From GH45 sp046704385 (GTDB lineage: Bacteria; Bacteroidota; Bacteroidia; Bacteroidales; SZUA-534), in contig JBJKSB010000018.1 of assembly GCA_046704385.1 (NCBI GenBank), positions 75,594 through 139,593 on the forward strand: a stretch of 64,000 nucleotides of DNA, written 5' to 3'. The notes below the pieces were generated by a model. The model was not told where the DNA came from. It was given only the letters and a program-made list of their open reading frames with translations, and did no database searches. The position numbers and the translations under genes are program-made. Of this stretch, positions 34,180 through 43,676 are shown piece after piece. Within the stretch, counting starts at the first letter, position 1. Each line of letters begins with the position of its first letter.

Positions 34180-35214
34180 ATGAAATTACAGCATATTAAA
34201 CCGTACCTTTTTATTATAGTGTTTTTGGTGGTTCCTTTCCTTTTGGCCCCACTAGGTAAAAAAGTTATTAATAACCAGGAATCCTACGCAGCCAGTCAAA
34301 CCTTTGAAAAAAAAATTCCGTATGGATTGGTAATTCATGGTGGTGCAGGAAGTATTAAACCCGGTATGTTTTCTCCTGAAGTTGAAGCCCGGTACAAGGC
34401 CAAGTTAAAAGAAGCATTGGAAGTAGGTACCAACGATTTAAAAAAAGGTGATTCAGCAGTTTATGTGGTAATTGATGTGATAAAAGTTTTGGAAAACTCT
34501 CCCCTGTTTAACGCTGGTAAAGGAGCCGTATTTACGCATGAGGGAACCAACGAAATGGATGCATCCATTATGAATGGTATCAATAAAATGGCAGGTGCAG
34601 TTGCCGGAGTAAAAACTATTAAAAACCCGATTACTGCCGCCTTTGAAGTGATGACACATTCCAAGCATGTTTTACTTACCGGTGAAGGGGCACAGGAATT
34701 TGCCAAAACACGTGGGCTGGAAATTGTGGATCCAAAATATTTTTTTACTGAAAAACGATGGAATGATCTTCAAAAAAGCCTTATTGACGATAAAGTCAAG
34801 GATTTTAAACATGGTACTGTTGGCTGCGTGGTACTTGATAAATATGGTAACCTGGCAGCTGGTACTTCAACCGGTGGAATGACCAATAAAATGTTCGGAC
34901 GTGTTGGCGATTCTCCAATAATTGGTGCCGGTACCTATGCTGATAATTCAACTTGTGCAGTTTCAGCCACCGGACATGGAGAATTCTTTATCAGATATAA
35001 TGTAACCTATGACATTGCAGCCCGGATGAAATATTTGCACGAATCAGTAAAACAAGCCTCTGATTCGGTAATTTCAAATCTTACGAAAGTTGGGGGCTCA
35101 GGTGGTGTTATCTGTATTGATAAATACGGGAATATTAACATGCCTTATAATACTGAAGGTATGTTTCGAGGATTTTGTTTAGGTGATGAAGAACCACAAA
35201 TATTATTATATTAG
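34180..35214 (+). CDS. Isoaspartyl peptidase / type III L-asparaginase
   Basis: N-terminal nucleophile hydrolase that splits isoaspartyl dipeptides or asparagine. From the ATG at 34180 it has 344 residues with a signal anchor or signal peptide at about 7-26, so it acts outside the cytoplasm. Landmarks: VIHGGAGSIKPG, NAGKGAVFTHEGTNEMDASIMNG, and the autocleavage site KHGTVGCVVLDKYGN with nucleophile Thr213, followed by GTSTGGMTNKMFGRVGDSPIIGAGTYA. The upstream in-frame start near 34126 is rejected: it lies before an exact TATTTTTG (34130-34137) and is outside family homology. The PAS hybrid kinase starts 18 bases downstream and is likely co-transcribed. Confidence 0.92.
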   Translation: MKLQHIKPYLFIIVFLVVPFLLAPLGKKVINNQESYAASQTFEKKIPYGLVIHGGAGSIKPGMFSPEVEARYKAKLKEALEVGTNDLKKGDSAVYVVIDVIKVLENSPLFNAGKGAVFTHEGTNEMDASIMNGINKMAGAVAGVKTIKNPITAAFEVMTHSKHVLLTGEGAQEFAKTRGLEIVDPKYFFTEKRWNDLQKSLIDDKVKDFKHGTVGCVVLDKYGNLAAGTSTGGMTNKMFGRVGDSPIIGAGTYADNSTCAVSATGHGEFFIRYNVTYDIAARMKYLHESVKQASDSVISNLTKVGGSGGVICIDKYGNINMPYNTEGMFRGFCLGDEEPQILLY

Positions 35215-35232
35215 CATAATATTTACCTAAGT

Positions 35233-37488
35233 ATGAACGAGAATAATAATCAGCTAAATAAAAGAATCAGGGAACTTGAGGCTGAAATAACCAAACTTAA
35301 ATCAAAAAACGATCGTGTGGGCTTTGGTTTTGGTTTTTTATTTAATGAGATTAAGCAACCGGCCTTTATCCTTGATGCTAACATTTCAGCTGAATTACCG
35401 GTAATTACCAGGGCTAATAAAAGTGCGCTTGAATTGCTCAAATACACATTTGAGGAATGCAAGAAGTTTACTCCTGTAGAATTAGGAATATTTAACTCGG
35501 TTGATCAATATAAAAAATTTGTAAATCCCCTGTCGTCCAACGAAAGCATTACCTATCTGGGTAAAATAGTTGCCAATAATGGACAAACTATTTCATCTGA
35601 AATTACCGTTTATCCTTTTTTTGAAGGTGAGAATGTACAGCTTCTGATATTCCAGCGCAACATTGGAAACCAGCAAAAAGTGGTGGAGGCATTAAGGCAG
35701 AGTGAATACCGGTTTTTACAGATGGCTGAAAATATTGCTGAAGGAATTGTAATTGTGGAAGAAGGCAAGGCAGTATTTATAAATTCAAGCATGACACAAA
35801 TCACCGGCTATAACAAGGAGCAACTTCGCGATATGGATGAATATTCAATGGCTCGTGAGGATGAAATTGAGCGTATAAAAGCCTTTAAACAAAAAACCAA
35901 CGATGCCCCACAGGGAATTCATGGAATTGAATACTGGATTAAAACCCGAATGGGTCAGGAAAAATGCGTTCGCAGCAATTATACTTTTGCACAACGCACC
36001 GATGGTAGAAAAAGCACCTATATTATTACCTCTGAAATTACGGCTCAAAAACGTATTGAACAAGCTTTACGAAAAAGCCAGACCGATTTCAGAATGCTGG
36101 CTGAAAATTCACCTGATGTCATTACCAGGTATAATAAAGATCTGACTTACAGCTATGCTAATCTTACTGTCGAATCGCTTATCGGAATCCCGATAAGTCA
36201 GTTTATTGGCAGGAATAACCTGGAGTTGGACCTTGAAGCCGAGCTGGTTTCATTCTTAGAAGAGATGCATCTGGAAGTTTTTCGGACCGGGCGTAAGCTC
36301 AAATTCGAGTACCGGGTTCCCATAAAAAATGAAACCCGGATTTTTCAGGCACACCTGGTTCCTGAGCTTTCCCAGGATGGTACTGTTGAATCCGTATTGA
36401 ATGTTTCGCGCGATATTACCCAGATTAAACAGGTTGAACGCAGCCTTAAAGAAGAAAAACAAAATGTAATTGAAGAAAATCTGCTTATTGCTGAAAATTT
36501 AACTTTTTGGTGCAATAGACTTTGTGATACTTCGGCGGATGGTCAGGTTGGAAATCCAAAGGCTTGTCTTGATCCTATTTTGAGTATTGCTGAATGGGCA
36601 CAGTATGGACATAACCAGGAAAATATAACTCCTAAAAACCTGGTAGTGAATACTTTAATTAAAGATTTTTTTAACCGGAATGCCGGTTTGATCGAAGCCG
36701 AAAAACTTGAAGCAAACATTCTGCTTCCGGTTCATGAAATTACAATTTACTCCGATGAACGATTGCTTAATATGACTCTGATGCATCTGCTTGAGAATGC
36801 CATAGAAGCAACCCATGAAGGTAAAATTGAAATAGGATACGACATTTATAACGACAAGGAAATTGTTTTTTTTATAAAAGATACTGGTATTGGGATTAAT
36901 CCTGATGATACTGAAAAAATATTTAAACCTTTTGTAAGCATGAACAAGGAAAATCATGCAGGATTAGGTTTAAGCATTGCCGAAAAAAATGTTGAGGCCC
37001 TGTCCGGGATTATCTGGTGCCTTTCAGCCCCTGGAACCGGATCAACGTTCTGTTTTACCCATCCGGCACAAATTGAAAAGTCGTTACTCCAATCAAAAAA
37101 CGAAAAGCGGGGCCCGGCCTGGAATAATAAAAAAGTTCTGGTGGTGGAAGACACCGATACCAATTACCTGCTTATTGAAGGTTTATTAAGCCTGCACGGA
37201 GTAAAACTGACCCGTGCGATTGATGGTGACCAGGGAATTACGCTGGTTAAGGAAAATCCAGATTTTGACCTCATTTTAATGGATATTCAATTACCCGGTA
37301 TTAATGGATTCGAGGCAACCAAGGAAATCAGAAAGTTTAATGCCAATATTCCGATTATTGCCCAAACGGCCTACGCCATGTACGATGATGTGGTTAAGGC
37401 GCTGGATGCCGGGTGCAACGACTTTATCGCCAAACCAATTAAAACCAAAAAGTTTATTGGTATGGTTGATAAGTATCTATCTAAATAG
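35233..37488 (+). CDS. PAS hybrid sensor kinase-like protein lacking an H-box
   Basis: Soluble multidomain signalling protein (751 residues), without membrane helices. Order: short coiled coil (1-27), PAS-like domains at about 30-140, 157-270 and 281-400, a linker, a HATPase domain at about 500-620 (N box ENAIEAT, G1 DTGIGI, F box FKPF, G2 HAGLGLS) and a receiver domain at about 634-751 with phosphoacceptor Asp684 (LILMDIQLPG). Between PAS3 and HATPase, where SHExRTP would be expected, I find no phosphoacceptor-histidine motif. So the ATPase domain may phosphorylate a histidine elsewhere or act only as a sensor; this differs from ordinary hybrid kinases. Probably co-transcribed with the isoaspartyl peptidase. 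Confidence 0.85.
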   Translation: MNENNNQLNKRIRELEAEITKLKSKNDRVGFGFGFLFNEIKQPAFILDANISAELPVITRANKSALELLKYTFEECKKFTPVELGIFNSVDQYKKFVNPLSSNESITYLGKIVANNGQTISSEITVYPFFEGENVQLLIFQRNIGNQQKVVEALRQSEYRFLQMAENIAEGIVIVEEGKAVFINSSMTQITGYNKEQLRDMDEYSMAREDEIERIKAFKQKTNDAPQGIHGIEYWIKTRMGQEKCVRSNYTFAQRTDGRKSTYIITSEITAQKRIEQALRKSQTDFRMLAENSPDVITRYNKDLTYSYANLTVESLIGIPISQFIGRNNLELDLEAELVSFLEEMHLEVFRTGRKLKFEYRVPIKNETRIFQAHLVPELSQDGTVESVLNVSRDITQIKQVERSLKEEKQNVIEENLLIAENLTFWCNRLCDTSADGQVGNPKACLDPILSIAEWAQYGHNQENITPKNLVVNTLIKDFFNRNAGLIEAEKLEANILLPVHEITIYSDERLLNMTLMHLLENAIEATHEGKIEIGYDIYNDKEIVFFIKDTGIGINPDDTEKIFKPFVSMNKENHAGLGLSIAEKNVEALSGIIWCLSAPGTGSTFCFTHPAQIEKSLLQSKNEKRGPAWNNKKVLVVEDTDTNYLLIEGLLSLHGVKLTRAIDGDQGITLVKENPDFDLILMDIQLPGINGFEATKEIRKFNANIPIIAQTAYAMYDDVVKALDAGCNDFIAKPIKTKKFIGMVDKYLSK

Positions 37489-37752
37489 AGGTAACAACAA
37501 TACCCATAGTTGATGTAATTACAAATAACAAAAATCAAGAAAAACAACTAACAACACCCTTTTCCCAACATTCTTGCCTATTGATTCAGCATTGAAAAAG
37601 CTGGTCAATTACCCCCAAGACCAATGTTTTCAGACTTTAACACAACTTTAACATTTTTTCTATTTTTCACCATTTCTATCCTCTCTATCTTTGTCAACAA
37701 TAATTTTGTGACCTTATAATGACAAATAAGGTTTAAATCGACAAAGTGAAAA

Positions 37753-37760
37753 TAATTTTG
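37753..37760 (+). promoter_or_regulatory. Possible -7 box of the gld operon
   Basis: The 306-base gap 37489-37794 has no gene. It contains two exact TAnnTTTG matches, TAATTTTG at 37701-37708 and 37753-37760, neither with a good TTG at 19 bases. The second is 35 bases before the gldA ATG and the more likely one. Confidence 0.35.
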
Positions 37761-37794
37761 AAATTAAATATAAACTATTAACTGTCAATAAATT

Positions 37795-38718
37795 ATGGAT
37801 ATTGTAGTTAAAAATTTAACGAAAAGATACGGACCCCAGCGTGCTGTGGACAACATATCTTTTGAAGTTAAAACAGGAGAAATACTTGGATTTCTGGGTC
37901 CGAATGGTGCGGGTAAAACTACCACCATGAAAGCCATTACTTGTTACATGGCACCCAGCGAAGGCGATATTACCGTGGGCAATTATTCCATTTGGAACGA
38001 CCAGGAAAATATTAAAAAACTGATTGGTTATCTTCCGGAGCATAACTCACTGTACGAGGAAATGCCGGTAATTGATTATTTGCGTTATGTTGCCGAGTTA
38101 CAGGGAATTAAGCCCGAGAAAATCAAAGAAAGAATTCTCGAAATGGTAAATATTTGTGGGCTTGAAGGTGAAAAACACAAAAAAATCAGTGAACTTTCAA
38201 AAGGCTATAAACAACGTGTAGGCTTGGCCCAGGCTTTAATTCATGATCCGGAGGTGCTGATCCTTGATGAGCCGACTACCGGCCTCGACCCCAACCAGAT
38301 AGTGGAAATTCGTGAGCTGATTAAAAAAATTGGCCGCGAAAAAACGGTAATTCTCAGTTCCCATATTTTGGCTGAGGTTGAAGCTACCTGCGATCGCATA
38401 CTTATCATTAATAAAGGTAAAATTGTTGCCGATGGTACCTCTGAAGAACTTCGTAAAGCAGAAAAAGGTAATGAAATGGTTAAGGTAACCATTGAAGACG
38501 GCGATAAAAATGATATTGTAAAAGCCTTACAGGATTTGCCTTCGGTTGATATGGTAGATACCACTTCGGGTCATTTCATTGAGGTACAAAGCAAAGCTGG
38601 TGCATCAAGCACCCGTGAAATATTTAAACTTTGCGTTGATAAAGGTTGGGTGTTAACACAAATGACACCAATTGAGACCAAGCTTGAAGATGTTTTCAGG
38701 GATCTGACTCATAAATAA
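37795..38718 (+). CDS. gldA: GldA-like ABC transporter ATPase
   Basis: ATP-binding subunit of an ABC-2 exporter, 307 residues. Walker A GPNGAGKT (at about 36-43), Q-loop YLPEHN, signature LSKGYKQRVGLAQAL, Walker B VLILDEPT and H-loop SSH are all present. The C-terminal 70 residues form the DUF4162-like tail seen in GldA and related drug/gliding ATPases. In Flavobacterium, GldA with GldF and GldG is needed for gliding and stability of the motility system; homologues occur in many non-gliding Bacteroidota, so motility is not implied. First gene of a four-gene operon: gldF starts 53 bases later. Confidence 0.92.
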   Translation: MDIVVKNLTKRYGPQRAVDNISFEVKTGEILGFLGPNGAGKTTTMKAITCYMAPSEGDITVGNYSIWNDQENIKKLIGYLPEHNSLYEEMPVIDYLRYVAELQGIKPEKIKERILEMVNICGLEGEKHKKISELSKGYKQRVGLAQALIHDPEVLILDEPTTGLDPNQIVEIRELIKKIGREKTVILSSHILAEVEATCDRILIINKGKIVADGTSEELRKAEKGNEMVKVTIEDGDKNDIVKALQDLPSVDMVDTTSGHFIEVQSKAGASSTREIFKLCVDKGWVLTQMTPIETKLEDVFRDLTHK

Positions 38719-38771
38719 TAAAATACAGACTGTCTTTCAAAGTCAATTTGAACTAAAAAAGTTAAAAAATT

Positions 38772-39491
38772 ATGAAATCAATATGGATAATAGCCAGACA
38801 GGAATTGAGATCGCACTTCGATTCATTAATGGCATATATATTATTAGTATTGTTTCTGGGATTCAGTGGTTTCTTCACCTGGATTTACGGAAATGATATT
38901 TTCTTTGTACAACAGGCATCATTACAGGTTTTTTTCCAGGTTGCCTACCTTACCCTGTTCTTTGCCATCCCGCTTCTTACTATGCGTTCAATTGCGGAAG
39001 AAACACGCTCCGGAACTATCGAATTATTATTGACCAAACCGATTACCCATATGCAGATTGTTTGGGGTAAATACCTGGCAATGTTACTATTGGTAATCAT
39101 TGCGCTGATTCTTACCCTACCCTATTATTTTACAGTTGCAAGTTTGGGCAATGTTGACCATGGAGCCATAATAAGCGGATATTTCGGACTTATTTTAATG
39201 AGTAGTGCTTATATCGGGATTGGTCTTTTTGCAAGCTCACTCTCTAATAATCAAATTGTTAGTGCTTTAGTAGCATTAATAATAGGTGTATTTTTTCACA
39301 TTTTATTTGGCTTAATTGCCAGCAATGCATCAGGTATTTTAGGTCAGATATTTTACTTTTTAAGCATGAATACGCATTTTGACAGTATTACACGAGGTGT
39401 AATTGATTCAAAAGATCTGATTTACTTTGTTTCATTAACCTACGTGGGAGTTTTTCTGGCTGAAAAAACACTACAATCTAAAACTTCATAA
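38772..39491 (+). CDS. gldF: GldF-like ABC-2 permease
   Basis: Membrane subunit of the exporter (239 residues, about six helices), with the typical N-terminal MKSIWIIARQELRSHFDSLMAYI of GldF/NosY-type permeases, the conserved cytoplasmic segment MRSIAEETRSGTIELLLTKPIT (residues about 75-96) and WGKYLAM. Length matches the Flavobacterium protein. Start ATG at 38772, gene spacing 17 bases to gldG. Confidence 0.9.
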   Translation: MKSIWIIARQELRSHFDSLMAYILLVLFLGFSGFFTWIYGNDIFFVQQASLQVFFQVAYLTLFFAIPLLTMRSIAEETRSGTIELLLTKPITHMQIVWGKYLAMLLLVIIALILTLPYYFTVASLGNVDHGAIISGYFGLILMSSAYIGIGLFASSLSNNQIVSALVALIIGVFFHILFGLIASNASGILGQIFYFLSMNTHFDSITRGVIDSKDLIYFVSLTYVGVFLAEKTLQSKTS

Positions 39492-39508
39492 ATCATAAAT
39501 TAGTAAAG

Positions 39509-41020
39509 ATGAAAACTAAAAGTGTAAGTTTATATATCGTATTTGTTTTGGCTGCCATTGTTTTGGTAAATATAATTTCCGACAAGCTTTTTGTGCGATT
39601 GGACCTGACCCAGGACAGCAGGTATACACTAAGTAAAGCAACCAAAGACATTATAAAAAATCTGGATGAACCGGTTACCATTACTGCTTATTTCAGTGAG
39701 GATTTACCTCCTGATGTTGCCAGGACACGCCGCGATTTCAAAGAATTGCTCACTGAATACCGGAATGTTTCAAAAAACAATATAATGTATGAGTTCATCA
39801 ACCCTAATGGGGATGAAACAAAAGAACGCGAAGCTACAAGCGCCGGTATTCAGCCTGTTCTGATCAATGTACGCGATAAAGACCAGGTAAAACAGCAAAA
39901 AGCCTATTTGGGTGCTGTAATTAAAAAAGGTGAACAGAAGGAAGTTATTCCTTTTATGCAACCAGGAACAGCAATGGAATATGCCTTGTCATCGGGAATA
40001 AAAAAATTGACTGTTAAAAACAAGCCTGTAATTGGTATCCTGCAAGGCCATGGTGAACCTGAACTGAAAAATTTACAGCAGGCCATGGTTGAGTTAAATA
40101 TTTTGTACCAGGTTAAACCGATAAACCTTTCACAGCCAAATGCTCTGAATGGTGTCACTACGCTGGCAATTATTGCGCCTAAAGACAGTATACCCGATGC
40201 CGAGTTTCAACAAATTGATGCTTTTATGGCAAAAGGCGGCAGGGTTTATGTTGCGATTAACCGGGTTAATGGTGACTTGCAACAACAGCGCGGAACTACA
40301 GTTAATACCGGGTTAGAAACCTGGTTGGCTAAGAAAAACTTAGTAGTTGATAACAACTTTGTAATTGATGCCACCTGTGCAGCAGTTGGGGTTCAGCAAC
40401 AACAAGGATTCTTCTCAATGACTTCGCAGGTAAAATTCCCCTACATACCCATTATTTCAAAATTTGCCGATCACCCTATTACCAAAGGTTTGGAGCAGGT
40501 TGTGGCTCAATTTATAAGTACGGTAACATTTACCGGTGATTCCACGGTTACTTATACCCCACTTCTTACAACATCTGAAAATGCCGGTACGTTATCATCA
40601 CCCCTTTATTTTGATATCCAGAAAAACTGGACAAAAAAGGATTTTCCGTTGGCTGAATTGCCGTTGGGTGCTTTACTTGAAGGAAATATCGGAGGATTGG
40701 GAAATACCAAAATGGTAGTAATTGCCGATGGTGATTTTGCAATTACCGGTTCAGGACAGCAGGCACGGAAACAAAATCCTGACAATATTAACCTGATGGT
40801 GAATTCTATTGATTATTTAAGTGATGATACAGGCTTAATCGACCTGAGAACCAAAGGAGTAACCTCTAGGCCATTGGATCAGATTGAAGATGGTAAAAAG
40901 ACTTTCCTGAAATGGATGAACCTGCTATTACCTATCTTATTGATTATTATTATCGGATTTATCCGCGGCCAGCAACAACGCAATTTACGTTTCAAAAGAA
41001 TGGAGGAAGGTTATGTCTAA
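39509..41020 (+). CDS. gldG: GldG-like auxiliary ABC component
   Basis: A 503-residue protein with one N-terminal helix (about 7-26), a long periplasmic ABC-transporter auxiliary (ABC_transp_aux) domain and one C-terminal helix (about 474-493, LLLPILLIIIIGFI). Characteristic stretches are LTQDSRYTLSKATK, TITAYFSEDLPPD, GILQGHGEPEL, GGRVYVAINRV and VVIADGDF. Known family role: accessory component of the GldA-GldF complex, possibly binding peptidoglycan or substrate. It overlaps the next gene by 8 bases, so translational coupling is likely. Confidence 0.9.
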   Translation: MKTKSVSLYIVFVLAAIVLVNIISDKLFVRLDLTQDSRYTLSKATKDIIKNLDEPVTITAYFSEDLPPDVARTRRDFKELLTEYRNVSKNNIMYEFINPNGDETKEREATSAGIQPVLINVRDKDQVKQQKAYLGAVIKKGEQKEVIPFMQPGTAMEYALSSGIKKLTVKNKPVIGILQGHGEPELKNLQQAMVELNILYQVKPINLSQPNALNGVTTLAIIAPKDSIPDAEFQQIDAFMAKGGRVYVAINRVNGDLQQQRGTTVNTGLETWLAKKNLVVDNNFVIDATCAAVGVQQQQGFFSMTSQVKFPYIPIISKFADHPITKGLEQVVAQFISTVTFTGDSTVTYTPLLTTSENAGTLSSPLYFDIQKNWTKKDFPLAELPLGALLEGNIGGLGNTKMVVIADGDFAITGSGQQARKQNPDNINLMVNSIDYLSDDTGLIDLRTKGVTSRPLDQIEDGKKTFLKWMNLLLPILLIIIIGFIRGQQQRNLRFKRMEEGYV

Positions 41021-41972
41021 GAGAACAAATTTTAAAAATGTATTTATAATACTGGGAGTACTAATTGTTTTATTGCTGGTAATTATATTAAAGGATCGTA
41101 AACAGGGTGATCGTTCGTTCCGGGCCTATGTGGTTCAGGTTGATACATCAAAGGTAGATGCAATTACGCTTACCCCGAAAGGAAAAGCACAACCGCTTGA
41201 GCTGACTAAAAAAGATAAGCTGTGGTTTTTACAGATGAAAAATAAACAGGTTCAGGCTGATAATGAAACCATAGATGCCTTATTGGGACAGATTAGTGCA
41301 CTAAAAACGAAAAGTGTTGCAGCAACCAGTAAAGATAAATGGCCGGAATATGAACTTACTGATTCAGCTGGCACCAGGATTGAGCTTAGAGCTGATGGCA
41401 AAAAACTGGCTGATGTGATGGTAGGAAAATTCTCGTATCAACAACCGCAGAATCAAAATCCTTACATGCGGCAAAATATGCAGATGTCTTCTTATGTTCG
41501 TAACTCAGACGAAGATGAAGTTTATTCGGTTGACGGTTATATAAGTATGATGGTAAACCGTGCATCAAATTCGTTCAGGGAAAATGCAATTTTAGTGGGC
41601 AAACCGGACTCGTGGAAGAAACTAACCTTCACCTATCCTGCTGATAGCAGCTTTACGCTGACTAATCTTAACAATAAGTGGATGATTGATGGTATTATGG
41701 CTGATTCGAGTGCCGTAGCCAACTATTTTTCAAAAATACGGATGCTAACTTCAAATACTTACGATGATGAATTTGCTCCTACACCCGGTGTTGAAGCCGA
41801 AATGACACTCAAAGTTGAAGGGGACAATTTCACACCCATTGAAATTAAAGCTTATAAAAATAATGCAGATGAATGGGTTTACAGTTCGTCTCTTAACAAA
41901 GAAAATTATTTAAAATCTGATAAAGTAAATCAGAACTTATTCGTAGGAAAACAAAGTTTCATGGTAAAATAA
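41013..41972 (+). CDS. DUF4340 protein, exporter-associated
   Basis: A 319-residue protein with an N-terminal membrane anchor (about 9-25) and a periplasmic DUF4340-type beta-rich domain with two or more repeats of the form KLTFTYPADSSFTLTNLNNKWMIDG / LELTKKDKLWFLQM. DUF4340 proteins typically follow GldG-like genes in bacteria and are thought to belong to the same complex; no biochemical role is known to me. Start overlaps the end of gldG, and a terminator follows 24 bases after the stop codon, closing the operon. Confidence 0.85.
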   Translation: MSKRTNFKNVFIILGVLIVLLLVIILKDRKQGDRSFRAYVVQVDTSKVDAITLTPKGKAQPLELTKKDKLWFLQMKNKQVQADNETIDALLGQISALKTKSVAATSKDKWPEYELTDSAGTRIELRADGKKLADVMVGKFSYQQPQNQNPYMRQNMQMSSYVRNSDEDEVYSVDGYISMMVNRASNSFRENAILVGKPDSWKKLTFTYPADSSFTLTNLNNKWMIDGIMADSSAVANYFSKIRMLTSNTYDDEFAPTPGVEAEMTLKVEGDNFTPIEIKAYKNNADEWVYSSSLNKENYLKSDKVNQNLFVGKQSFMVK

Positions 41973-41996
41973 ATTTTTCTGGTTTAGTTTTTTTTT

Positions 41997-42037
41997 GAAT
42001 CCCTTTCGGAATTTTCTGAAAGGGATTCTTATTTTTA
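41997..42037 (+). terminator. Terminator of the gld operon
   Basis: GAATCCCTTTC (41997-42007) and GAAAGGGATTC (42018-42028) form a perfect 11-pair stem with a 10-base loop, followed by TTATTTTTA. Confidence 0.88.
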
Positions 42038-42062
42038 TATAAACTAAACCAAAAACTGATAC

Positions 42063-42617
42063 ATGGACAAAACCATTATTTCAACTATCCAAATCAGGGA
42101 TTTTAACCAGGTAAAAGATATATCCGATCGTTGCTTTGGAGTTAATTATTTATCTATAAATCAACTCAATAAATTAATTTCTATTGAAGGTTTTTATTTA
42201 AAATTATCGGTTAATAGTATCGTGGTTGGATTCTGTTTGGCCCAAAAAATCAGTATTCAGCAGATAAAATCCGATTTTTATATTTCAGAAACCGGCCCGG
42301 AGAAGTTTGGTATAATAAGAACAATTGCCATAGTACCTGAATATCAGCGTAAAGGCATGGGTTCGGCATTATTGAAAAAAATGGTGCATAAAATGGAGAT
42401 TACTGGTAAATTTTCCAATATTTATTATCCTTCATGGGTTGAATCGCACAGCGCCGGGTTTACAAAAATTATAAAACGCGAAGGATTTGTGGAAGTTGGT
42501 ATTTACAAAAACTATTGGTCGAACGATAGTATTGCTCAAAATTTCAAATGCATAAAATGCGGAAATCCTCCATGCAATTGTTCCATGCAATTGTATAAAA
42601 GAATTATTGAAAAATAA
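42063..42617 (+). CDS. GNAT acetyltransferase with C-terminal Cys cluster
   Basis: GCN5-type N-acetyltransferase, 184 residues. Acetyl-CoA binding is visible in IRTIAIVPEYQRKGMGSALLKKM (motif A, R-x-x-G-x-G/A), preceded by the beta strands GFCLAQK. Beyond the GNAT fold, the last 25 residues carry CIKCGNPPCNCS, a C-x2-C-x4-C-x-C arrangement that could bind zinc or another metal. Substrate unknown. It stands alone after the gld terminator; the gene after it is convergent with a gap of 6 bases. Confidence 0.85.
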   Translation: MDKTIISTIQIRDFNQVKDISDRCFGVNYLSINQLNKLISIEGFYLKLSVNSIVVGFCLAQKISIQQIKSDFYISETGPEKFGIIRTIAIVPEYQRKGMGSALLKKMVHKMEITGKFSNIYYPSWVESHSAGFTKIIKREGFVEVGIYKNYWSNDSIAQNFKCIKCGNPPCNCSMQLYKRIIEK

Positions 42618-42623
42618 GGATAT

Positions 42624-43490
42624 TTACTTTTTGTCAAGATCAATGCCCCGCTCTTGAATATCAACGGTTTGCGTCATATTATTCTCAGCATAAAAGAAGG
42701 TTCCATATATTAGGAACGGGTTACTTTCGTCTAAATCAGGTTCAGGAATAAGCTTATAGGTTACCACAAATTTTGATACGGCTGGCATGTTCATCCACAT
42801 GAATTTAACCAGTTGTTGCCTTTCGTTATAAATAAAAATGGCATTCTGACTTTTTATATTTTCAGCACGATAACCTACCGGAATTTTTTCCTGAATTTTT
42901 CCGTATTTGTCCAGGTCGCCTTTACTCACCATTACATTGACAATAATTTCTCCGTCTTTTTCGTAAGGCACCTGCCTGATACAGGCCACTCCCTCCGACT
43001 TAAATTCATCATAGGTAATTTTAGTTTCTTCCTTTCTCTGCTCCAATTCAGCTTCGGTAGTTTCTCCTGGTGTAACCGTTATAACCTGGGGATAAATGTT
43101 CGAGCGAAAAGGTTCGGTGCTTTTAATCCAATTGGCAACTCCTTTAATCACAAAATAACCTTCCATGTTGGGAGCCACCGTAACACTCATCTTTACTTCA
43201 ACCACCTGGCCAACCGGATAACTTAACCACTGAAACGTGGCTTTTTGATTCTCAAACTTAAAATCGGCATTCACCGTCGATTTGGCTACAGCTGTAAATC
43301 CGTTTGGGAGTTCGAGCTGGAGGCGGGCCACTCCTTCCATCTTATTTTCAGGTAAACTTACCGATAATAAAAATTCATTTCCTGCTTTCACCTCTTTTGG
43401 GGCAATGATCAAAATATCATTATCCTGTGCTTCTAATTGCAGTCCAAATTGTATAATAATTCCTGAAAGTAAGAGAAAGCGTTTTATCAT
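42624..43490 (-). CDS. Secreted beta-sandwich protein, unknown function
   Basis: A 288-residue exported protein. From the ATG at 43488-43490 it has a normal signal peptide (about 1-22, ending LEAQ). Residues about 25-140 (IIAPKEVKAGNEFLLSVSL, ARLQLELPNGF, VTVAPNMEGYFVI) read like an immunoglobulin/cohesin-type beta sandwich; residues 165-288 form a second domain with YRAENIKSQNAIFIYNERQQ. I do not recognise a named family beyond that. A longer frame starting at 43559 is rejected because a good promoter (43525-43553) lies inside it and would remove the signal peptide from the N-terminus. Confidence 0.7.
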   Translation of the reverse strand: MIKRFLLLSGIIIQFGLQLEAQDNDILIIAPKEVKAGNEFLLSVSLPENKMEGVARLQLELPNGFTAVAKSTVNADFKFENQKATFQWLSYPVGQVVEVKMSVTVAPNMEGYFVIKGVANWIKSTEPFRSNIYPQVITVTPGETTEAELEQRKEETKITYDEFKSEGVACIRQVPYEKDGEIIVNVMVSKGDLDKYGKIQEKIPVGYRAENIKSQNAIFIYNERQQLVKFMWMNMPAVSKFVVTYKLIPEPDLDESNPFLIYGTFFYAENNMTQTVDIQERGIDLDKK

Positions 43491-43524
43491 GGTTTGCCTT
43501 GAATATTTATCCCATATGGAGGAG

Positions 43525-43553
43525 CAAAAATAGTTTTTTTTCCGGTTTAACAA
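43525..43553 (-). promoter_or_regulatory. Promoter of the secreted beta-sandwich gene
   Basis: TTG (complement of 43551-43553), 18 bases, TATTTTTG (complement of 43525-43532), exact at -7. Places the start of transcription about 30 bases before the ATG at 43490. Confidence 0.6.
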
Positions 43554-43676
43554 ATGCAAATATTTATTATTATTTAACTTATAGATTAAAGAAAATTTTT
43601 AAAGTTACCAATCCTCGGAGTGCTCTGTTGTTGAAGCTTTGGCGAAAGAGACAAGTCTATAGGGAATTCTTTTGAT

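Noticed and set aside
42813..43226. 137-codon plus-strand ORF
   Set aside because: Antisense of a signal-peptide-bearing gene whose promoter is visible.
43491..43559. Longer start of the secreted beta-sandwich gene
   Set aside because: A promoter lies within the extension and the signal peptide would be internal.
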